Source: JAGOBX01 sp036733285 (lineage in GTDB: Bacteria > JAGOBX01). From it: a stretch of 7,189 nucleotides of DNA. Shown one piece after another: positions 1 through 4,083 of this stretch; the first letter of the stretch is position 1; every line of letters starts with the position of its first letter. Where the stretch lies: contig DAINAU010000200.1 of assembly GCA_036733285.1 (NCBI GenBank), forward strand, positions 1 to 7,189, read 5' to 3'. The position numbers and the translations under genes were made by a program. The notes beneath the pieces were generated by a model. It saw only the letters and a program-made list of their open reading frames with translations. It was not told the DNA's origin and made no database searches.

Positions 1-751
1 CGACGCGCCTGTTTCTGCCGCGCCATTGTTCTTCAGACTCGTCCGCTCTGCGGGGCAAGGGTTTATACTGCCCATAACCCGCGGCTGATAATCTTTTATT
101 ATCAACGTCGGCAACCTCGCCTAAAAATCTTAAAACGTTCGTCGCCCGCAACGCGGATAATTCCCAATTTGAATTCGCGTTATATTTCATTCCTTTATTT
201 TCAAAAGCCGAACCGATATCGTCAGTATGCCCCTCTATTCTAATATTCCTATCTCTCAAACCTTCGACGCTGTTCAATACCTTGCCGACTTTCGACAATA
301 TTTTTTTTGCGTCCGCAGATTTCAAATCCGGACTGCCCGCGTCAAACAACATCTGATCAGTTACTTGAATTACAAGTCCTTCTTCGGTTTCCTGAATCTC
401 CACTTTTCCGTCGGATACCGCTTCTCTCAATTCCTCGGATATGTCTGAAGATTCTCTTTTGGCTATTGAAACTATTTTTCCAGCGTCTTCCATTATTTCG
501 CTCGGTTTTACTCCAAGGTCGGGCAAATCCGCAGGCGTTACTGTTTTTCCGCCTTCAAATACCCCGAAACTTCCCTGAAAAGCGCTTACTATAACGTTGA
601 ATTTCTTAACGTCAAAACTTGCGCTCGCAATCAGCAAAACGAAAAACGTCAGCAGCAAAGAATTCAAATCTCCAAACGTCAACATATAATCCGGAGTGCC
701 GGCTTTTAAATTATTCAAACCGCCGCAATGCTTGCATTTAAGGGTTGGCAT
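1..751 (-). CDS. motB: Flagellar motor stator protein MotB (C-terminus cut by window edge)
   Basis: MotB anchors the MotA/MotB ion-channel stator to peptidoglycan and carries the ion-binding aspartate that powers flagellar rotation. I translated this frame directly: 250 codons are present and the frame leaves the window still open. Residues 24-45 form the single inner-membrane helix, beginning TFGDLNSLLLTFFVLL, with D28 in the position of the ion-carrying Asp. The following stretch (about 46-65) is where the plug helix lies in MotB proteins. Residues about 115-250 are an OmpA-type peptidoglycan-binding domain with IEGHTDDIG (172-180), NWELSALRA (195-203) and NRRV (247-250), so only roughly the last 10-20 residues should be missing. 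A CxxC (C6, C9) precedes the membrane helix. The ATG shares one base with the motA stop (TAATG), indicating translational coupling. The coupling ion (H+ or Na+) cannot be told from the sequence. Confidence 0.96.
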   Translation of the reverse strand, partial: MPTLKCKHCGGLNNLKAGTPDYMLTFGDLNSLLLTFFVLLIASASFDVKKFNVIVSAFQGSFGVFEGGKTVTPADLPDLGVKPSEIMEDAGKIVSIAKRESSDISEELREAVSDGKVEIQETEEGLVIQVTDQMLFDAGSPDLKSADAKKILSKVGKVLNSVEGLRDRNIRIEGHTDDIGSAFENKGMKYNANSNWELSALRATNVLRFLGEVADVDNKRLSAAGYGQYKPLPRRADESEEQWRGRNRRV

Positions 752-1560
752 TATTTAGCTTCTCCTCCTTCTCCGCCTTCTCCGCCGGCGGCTCCGCCCG
801 CTTGTTTAGCTAATGCGGGAGGTAAAAACGCTTTTAATTTTTCATCGACTATTCGGGGATTGTCGCCCGCCTGTATTGCAAGCATTCCTTCAAGCATTAT
901 TTTTTTCAATAATATTTCTTCGCTGCTTTTTGCATTTAACTTATTAATTACCGGATTACAAAAAATATTAGCTATGATAGCTCCGTATAAGGTGGTTATT
1001 AAAGCGGTGGCCATTGACGGTCCAATCATCGACGGATCGTCCATATTCTTCAACATCGCAACAAGTCCTATCAATGTTCCAATCATACCGAACGCAGGAG
1101 CCAACGACGCCATTCCTTCGAATATTCCTTTTCCAAAAGCGTGCCGTTCTTCTATATAAGACATTTGAGTCTGCATAATTGTTTTTACAAGTTCCGGATC
1201 CGTTCCGTCGACCACAAGCTGAATTCCTCGTTTCAAAAAAGCGTCGTCCAGAGATTCTATATCGTCTTCAAGAGCAAGCAATCCTTCGCGTCTTGCTTTT
1301 TCCGCAAAACTTACCAGCAATGGAATAACGCCTATTAAATCCAATTTTTTTTCGCGAAAAGCGGCTTTTCCGACTTGAAACACCAGTTTTAATTTAGGAA
1401 GCGGAGTGCTTGTAACATACCCCATAATCGTGCATCCAACGACAAGAGTAAACGACGGCGGATCCCAATATAATCCAAGAGTAACGCCGGGTATCAAAGT
1501 TATCGACCACATACATAATATAATTGAAACTATTATCCCTGTAAGGGTTCCAAAATCCAT
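751..1560 (-). CDS. motA: Flagellar motor stator protein MotA
   Basis: MotA is the inner-membrane channel and torque-generating subunit of the flagellar stator; it forms a complex with MotB and pushes on FliG. The 269 residues show the family layout: two N-terminal membrane helices (about 4-24 and 35-50), a large cytoplasmic loop with the charged FliG-contacting segment AEKARREGLLALEDD (86-100), then two helices (about 150-170 and 183-205) with the conserved APAFGMIGTLIGLVAML and the proline-bearing NPVINKL. The start is supported by AGGAGG (1571-1566) five bases upstream. The gene follows flbD by 38 bases and overlaps motB by one base. Odd feature: a Gly/Ala/Glu tail (residues about 255-267) encoded partly by a 9-base tandem repeat, which is not part of the conserved MotA core. 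Confidence 0.97.
   Translation of the reverse strand: MDFGTLTGIIVSIILCMWSITLIPGVTLGLYWDPPSFTLVVGCTIMGYVTSTPLPKLKLVFQVGKAAFREKKLDLIGVIPLLVSFAEKARREGLLALEDDIESLDDAFLKRGIQLVVDGTDPELVKTIMQTQMSYIEERHAFGKGIFEGMASLAPAFGMIGTLIGLVAMLKNMDDPSMIGPSMATALITTLYGAIIANIFCNPVINKLNAKSSEEILLKKIMLEGMLAIQAGDNPRIVDEKLKAFLPPALAKQAGGAAGGEGGEGGEAK
760..786 (-). repeat. Three 9-bp tandem repeats coding the MotA tail and containing the motB ribosome-binding site
   Basis: On the minus strand three units of the form GGN GGA GAA follow each other, encoding GGEGGEGGE at the end of MotA. The last unit, with GGA in place of GGC, gives GGAGGAGAAG about 9-12 bases before the motB ATG and is the only purine-rich Shine-Dalgarno candidate for motB. 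The same bases therefore code the MotA tail and serve as the motB translation signal. Unit-number change would lengthen or shorten the tail without a frameshift. Confidence 0.75.
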
Positions 1561-1598
1561 CGCTGCCTCCTAAACTTTATTCCATTAAAATCAATATA

Positions 1599-1817
1599 TC
1601 AAATCTCTTTCTCTCTTTTTAAATCGTTCGTATCCATTATATTTATTTCTTTTCGGTATTCTATTATTCTTTTTATTATTTCAGCGGCTTTATTTTTTAC
1701 AACCACTTTTTTGCCGGAAAGCATTGTGATTATCGTATCCGGAGTTTCTTCCAGAAACTCTATTTGATGCGGATTCGCATAGAACTGAGTGTCGTTTAAT
1801 CGAGTTAAAATTATCAT
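1599..1817 (-). CDS. flbD: Flagellar protein FlbD
   Basis: FlbD is a small protein (about 60-75 residues) encoded in flagellar operons of many bacteria, usually just before motA; its molecular role is poorly defined. This is the small FlbD family, not the NtrC-like regulator called FlbD in Caulobacter. The 72 residues begin MIILTRLNDTQFYANPHQIE and contain the family signature EETPDT (23-28) followed by a strand-rich TMLSGKKVVVKNK. A charged tail (about 50-72) follows. The position directly before motA-motB agrees with the call. The start is fixed by the conserved N-terminus (MI.LTRLN), since no other Met is nearby. There is no Shine-Dalgarno sequence; instead a consensus promoter lies immediately upstream, pointing to leaderless translation. 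Confidence 0.93.
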   Translation of the reverse strand: MIILTRLNDTQFYANPHQIEFLEETPDTIITMLSGKKVVVKNKAAEIIKRIIEYRKEINIMDTNDLKREKEI

Positions 1818-1826
1818 AGTTATAAA

Positions 1827-1855
1827 ATTATATAATTTGTAAAAAATAAAGTCAA
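1827..1855 (-). promoter_or_regulatory. Strong sigma70-type promoter for flbD-motA-motB, giving a (nearly) leaderless mRNA
   Basis: On the minus strand TTGACT (1855-1850) is followed by a 17-base spacer and TATAAT (1832-1827), almost perfect consensus. A start 7-8 bases after the -10 box falls near 1819-1820, two or three bases before the flbD ATG at 1817. No flagellar-specific sigma28 or sigma54 motif is apparent here. It lies entirely in the gap between the cheY stop and flbD. Confidence 0.75.
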
Positions 1856-1868
1856 TATTTTTTTTGCT

Positions 1869-2228
1869 TTATTGGGTGATTCTTTTTATTGTGTTCAAGA
1901 CGTTAGTTTCATCGAACGGTTTGACTATAAAATCTTTCGCTCCAGATTTAATAGCTTCAAGCACCTGTTCTTTTTGTCCAAGCGCGCTAATCATAATTAT
2001 TTTCGCGCCCGGATCGTTTTTTTTTATCAGCTTGACAGCCTGAATACCGTCGCATTGAGGCATTGATATGTCCATTGTAACAACGTCTGGTTTCAATTCC
2101 AAATATAGTTTTTCGCCTTCTAATCCGTCTTTAGCTTCGCCCACCACTTCAAATCCGTTTTTTTCGAGAATGTCTCTGAGCATCATTCTCATAACCATTG
2201 CATCGTCGACAATCAAAACTTTTTTCAT
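1869..2228 (-). CDS. cheY: Chemotaxis response regulator CheY
   Basis: A single receiver domain of 119 residues with no output domain, as in CheY, which when phosphorylated by CheA binds the flagellar switch to alter rotation. All catalytic positions are present: acidic pair D8-D9 (VDDAM), phospho-acceptor D53 (TMDISMP), switch Ser S81 (MISALGQ) and K103 (IVKPF). AGGGAG (2242-2237) lies eight bases before the ATG. It starts 25 bases after the CheX-like gene and precedes flbD-motA-motB, so chemotaxis signalling and motor genes are adjacent. The neighbouring CheX-like phosphatase is the obvious candidate to dephosphorylate it (inference). A different single-domain regulator cannot be fully excluded, but the context favours CheY. 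Confidence 0.93.
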   Translation of the reverse strand: MKKVLIVDDAMVMRMMLRDILEKNGFEVVGEAKDGLEGEKLYLELKPDVVTMDISMPQCDGIQAVKLIKKNDPGAKIIMISALGQKEQVLEAIKSGAKDFIVKPFDETNVLNTIKRITQ

Positions 2229-2253
2229 CCTGTGAACTCCCTGATTTTTGCAA

Positions 2254-3120
2254 TTAATTTTTCATAAAATTCAATTCGACTATTCCGTCAGGCGAAACCA
2301 GCGGCACTCTTAATAAATTGGAGTCGAACCCGATTTCATTATCATTAATTTTATGAGGTATGGATATATTTACCGAAATATCTTTTAAATTCGATAAATC
2401 CGTAGCTATTACTCCGGATACGATATTGCTTAATTCCTGAAGTATTGAATCTCGCATTGATATTACTTTTTTTTTCGGATATGTGCTGAAAAAATTAAAA
2501 ACCATATCGTCGCTGAAAACTTTGCTGTAATTGTAAAAAATCGAAAAATTATAATCGCCGGAAAAAGTAACCCTGTAAATGTCGTCCTGCTTTTGTATTT
2601 TATTGGAAATTTGAACTTCTTTTCCAACTTTCAAAGACATCAGCATCATCCTGTAAAAAGTGTGTTCGGCGGCGTCGAGTATCAAATCCAGATAAGGAAA
2701 TTTTTCAACGTTTGCTTTCATAAACGAGTTGACTTCTTTTATGCGTTCTTCCTCTATTCTGTCGTATTCTTCAAGTTCTTTTTTCAATTGACTCTCGGTT
2801 ATATAGCCGAGCAATTGAAAAATCTCTCCGATAAATGTGTGGGATTCTTTTTGAATCTGCATTATGTTCTGAACCGTTTTTTCGGAAAGCAATCCCTTTT
2901 TTATCGCTATTTCTCCAAAATAATTATTCGTCCTTTTTTGTTCGTTATAAATTATGTTGACTTGTTCGCGGGTTAAGTATCCGAGTTCTATAGCCCAGTC
3001 TCCGATTTTTTTATTTAACTGTTTTTGCATTAAAGTCGCTTTTATCAGCAAAGAATATGTTACATAACCTTTATTATACAAATACAAGCCAAAAAAATCA
3101 TCGTTGCTAAATTGTGACAT
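2254..3120 (-). CDS. Four-repeat (GspE-N/MshEN-like) protein with C-terminal CheX-like phosphatase domain
   Basis: The protein has 288 residues in two parts. Residues about 10-125 hold four tandem units of about 29 residues (roughly 10-38, 39-67, 68-96, 97-125), each with a core like IGEIAIKKGLLSEKTVQ: an aliphatic or aromatic residue, G, a short helix, G-[YL]-[LIV]-[TS], then a helix with Q and K. Such units resemble the N-terminal helical repeats of type II secretion/pilus ATPases (GspE_N/MshEN). A charged linker (118-135) leads to a C-terminal domain (about 138-288) resembling CheX, the CheY-P phosphatase. It contains ELSN (229-232) in a helix DSILQELSNIVSGVIATDL, matching the E-x2-N catalytic motif of CheX/CheC/FliY. 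It lies directly upstream of cheY, its likely substrate. The Shine-Dalgarno sequence is weak (AAGGCGGGA). The second E-x2-N motif of CheC/FliY is absent, fitting CheX. Function as a phosphatase is inference. Confidence 0.8.
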   Translation of the reverse strand: MSQFSNDDFFGLYLYNKGYVTYSLLIKATLMQKQLNKKIGDWAIELGYLTREQVNIIYNEQKRTNNYFGEIAIKKGLLSEKTVQNIMQIQKESHTFIGEIFQLLGYITESQLKKELEEYDRIEEERIKEVNSFMKANVEKFPYLDLILDAAEHTFYRMMLMSLKVGKEVQISNKIQKQDDIYRVTFSGDYNFSIFYNYSKVFSDDMVFNFFSTYPKKKVISMRDSILQELSNIVSGVIATDLSNLKDISVNISIPHKINDNEIGFDSNLLRVPLVSPDGIVELNFMKN

Positions 3121-3136
3121 ATTTTTCCCGCCTTTT

Positions 3137-3166
3137 TTTAAAATTCGACAAAAATCAAATCGTCAA
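3137..3166 (-). promoter_or_regulatory. Possible promoter upstream of the CheX-like gene
   Basis: In the 89-base gap after the cyclic-nucleotide-binding gene, the minus strand has TTGACG (3166-3161), an 18-base spacer and TTTAAA (3142-3137). The -10 box is poor and the region is very A/T-rich, so chance is a real possibility; the gap is long enough for a separate promoter. Confidence 0.3.
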
Positions 3167-3209
3167 TTTTTTTGTATTTTACGTTTAATTTTTGAAAAAT
3201 GCAATGTTT

Positions 3210-3677
3210 TTATTTTTTCTGAAAATGAAAACTTAAAATATCAAGTATTTGCTCGTCGGCTTCGCGAAGTCTTTTCGTCAAAATTTTCGCTAATTCCATT
3301 AATATCTTAAAACCCGCGGCCGGCTGTTCCGTAACAAGTTTATGAAATCCTTCTCTCGTCAAAATCAGCAGGGAGCCGTTCGTCATTGATTTTGCGGACG
3401 CGCTTCTTACGTTATCGTCTATCAAAGCCATTTCTCCGAAACAATCCCCGTTCTTCAATTGAGAAAGCGTTTTTTCTTTAGTCGCGTCGATTTTCTTATA
3501 AATCCTTATCATTCCGTTTGTGATAATATAAAGCGCGTCTCCCTCGTCTCCGTCGGAAAAAATCATTTGATCTTTCGTTATATTAACGGTAGTTATGTAT
3601 GGAATAATGTTGTCCAATTCCTCGTCGGTCAAATTTTTAAAAATCGAATTCGATTTCAACAATAGTTTTATATACAT
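3210..3677 (-). CDS. Single-domain cyclic-nucleotide-binding (CRP/CAP N-domain type) protein
   Basis: The protein has 155 residues, almost all one cyclic-nucleotide-binding beta-roll: strands from about 30, the glycine turn GDEGDALYIITNG (43-55), and the phosphate-binding cassette FGEMALIDDNVRSASA (80-95) with the Glu82 and Arg91 expected to contact the ribose and phosphate of cAMP or cGMP. A C-terminal helix (122-150) follows, but there is no helix-turn-helix DNA-binding domain, so it is not a CRP-type transcription factor. It probably senses a nucleotide and passes the signal through a partner. It is the first gene of the leftward motility cluster, which suggests a link to motility control (inference). 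The start has a good GAGGAGAT Shine-Dalgarno sequence (3688-3681). The 89-base gap to the next gene leaves co-transcription likely but unproven. Confidence 0.88.
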   Translation of the reverse strand: MYIKLLLKSNSIFKNLTDEELDNIIPYITTVNITKDQMIFSDGDEGDALYIITNGMIRIYKKIDATKEKTLSQLKNGDCFGEMALIDDNVRSASAKSMTNGSLLILTREGFHKLVTEQPAAGFKILMELAKILTKRLREADEQILDILSFHFQKK

Positions 3678-3707
3678 ATTATCTCCTCGCGTAAAAAAAT
3701 ATTGTTT

Positions 3708-3736
3708 AATTTAGCATATAATTAATTAAAATTCAA
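3708..3736 (-). promoter_or_regulatory. Sigma70-type extended -10 promoter for the leftward motility cluster
   Basis: The minus strand reads TTGAAT (3736-3731), 17-base spacer, TAAATT (3713-3708), with TG one base before the -10 box (TGCTAAATT), an extended -10. Transcription would begin near 3700, giving a leader of about 20-25 bases that contains the GAGGAGAT ribosome-binding site of the cyclic-nucleotide-binding gene. It is back to back with the rightward promoter at 3774-3801. Confidence 0.6.
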
Positions 3737-3773
3737 CTGCGAAATTTTATTTTTATTTTTTTAGAAATATTGT

Positions 3774-3801
3774 TTGACTTTTTTTTAAAAAAAAATATAT
3801 T
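3774..3801 (+). promoter_or_regulatory. Sigma70-type promoter for the bS22-like gene
   Basis: TTGACT (3774-3779), a 16-base spacer of mainly T and A runs, and TATATT (3796-3801). A start near 3808 would leave a leader of about 30 bases holding AGGTGA (3829-3834). The two divergent -35 boxes (3736 and 3774) are 37 bases apart; the DNA between is A/T-rich without a clear operator dyad. Confidence 0.55.
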
Positions 3802-3839
3802 TGTTTTTTAATTTAAATTATTTCAAACAGGTGAATGTT

Positions 3840-3929
3840 ATGGGAAGCGTAATAAAAAAAAGACGCAAAAAAATGAAAAAACATAAACATAGAAAATTAA
3901 GAGATCGTTTCAAAAGGAAAAATAAATAA
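3840..3929 (+). CDS. Small ribosomal protein bS22 / mS38 (AURKAIP1/COX24-domain) family, 29 aa
   Basis: A very short gene, 29 codons plus TAA, coding a strongly basic peptide that begins MGSVIKKRRKKMKKHKHRKL. This matches the start of the AURKAIP1/COX24-domain family (typically MGSVIKKRRKRM..KKHRK), known as bS22 in mycobacterial ribosomes and mS38 in mitochondria, where it binds 16S/12S rRNA of the small subunit near the decoding region. The usual length is about 30-35 residues; this one is slightly short, and the C-terminus (RDRFKRKNK) departs from the common form. AGGTGA lies five bases before the ATG. An in-frame GTG at 3831 would add three residues, but family conservation of MGSVIKK picks the ATG. 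It has its own promoter and is monocistronic, divergent from the motility cluster. More than half the residues are Lys or Arg, fitting an rRNA-binding peptide. Confidence 0.88.
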   Translation: MGSVIKKRRKKMKKHKHRKLRDRFKRKNK

Positions 3930-3948
3930 TTTTATTTATTGTTTTTTT
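3921..3948 (+). terminator. Possible A/T-only intrinsic terminator of the bS22-like gene
   Basis: AATAAATAA (3921-3929) and TTATTTATT (3932-3940) are perfect inverted repeats overlapping the stop codon, followed by G and seven T (3942-3948). The order stem then T run is correct for an intrinsic terminator in the + direction, but a stem with only A-U pairs is weak and could be a chance result of base composition. Confidence 0.3.
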
Positions 3949-3950
3949 AT

Positions 3951-3980
3951 CCGCGGCGTTTTCCACAAATTACGCCGCGG
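3951..3980. other. GC-rich perfect stem-loop between bS22-like gene and nrdD
   Basis: CCGCGGCGT (3951-3959) pairs perfectly with ACGCCGCGG (3972-3980), leaving a 12-base A/T-rich loop. It stands out sharply from its A/T-rich surroundings. On the + strand the T run comes before rather than after the stem, so it is not a textbook intrinsic terminator in that direction. It could still end or stabilise the bS22-like transcript. The GC-rich stretch continues to about 4000 with a small CGCT/AGCG hairpin (about 3990-3999). Confidence 0.6.
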
Positions 3981-3999
3981 CTCGCTCCCCGCTTTAGCG

Positions 4000-4049
4000 C
4001 TTAACTGCAAGAATTTAACTTTTTAAAACTTAACGCAATTTAATATAAA
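4000..4049 (+). promoter_or_regulatory. Putative nrdD promoter region with three evenly spaced TTAAC elements
   Basis: TTAACT (4001-4006), TTAACT (4015-4020) and TTAACG (4030-4035) occur at 14- and 15-base intervals; the first and third are also part of a near direct repeat, CTTAACTGCAA (4000-4010) and CTTAACGCAA (4029-4038). A -10-like TAATAT (4041-4046) follows, without a good -35 at normal spacing. I see no NrdR box or FNR-type dyad. Promoter and operator roles are inference. The remaining leader to the ATG holds a strong GGAGGA (4069-4074). Confidence 0.3.
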
Positions 4050-4083
4050 CTAACCGTTTAAAACCGACGGAGGATTTTTTATT

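Noticed and set aside
227..594. Two plus-strand open frames opposite motB
   Set aside because: They are antisense to a clearly conserved MotB frame, have no ribosome-binding site and no recognisable domain.
728..1159. 143-codon plus-strand open frame with a Ser/Pro/Ala-rich peptide
   Set aside because: It is the antisense shadow of motA; the Pro/Ser-rich start is simply the complement of the Gly/Glu tail repeats.
1561..1868. Sigma28 or sigma54 flagellar promoters around flbD
   Set aside because: No TGGCAC-N5-TTGCA-like or sigma28-like motif was visible; the sequence fits a sigma70-type promoter much better.
2593..2976. 127-codon plus-strand open frame rich in Phe
   Set aside because: Antisense to the CheX-like gene; Phe runs mirror the Lys/Glu codons of the real gene.
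3930..4083. NrdR box, FNR site or cobalamin riboswitch before nrdD
   Set aside because: I looked for NrdR-like and TTGAT-N4-ATCAA dyads and for conserved riboswitch boxes and found none.
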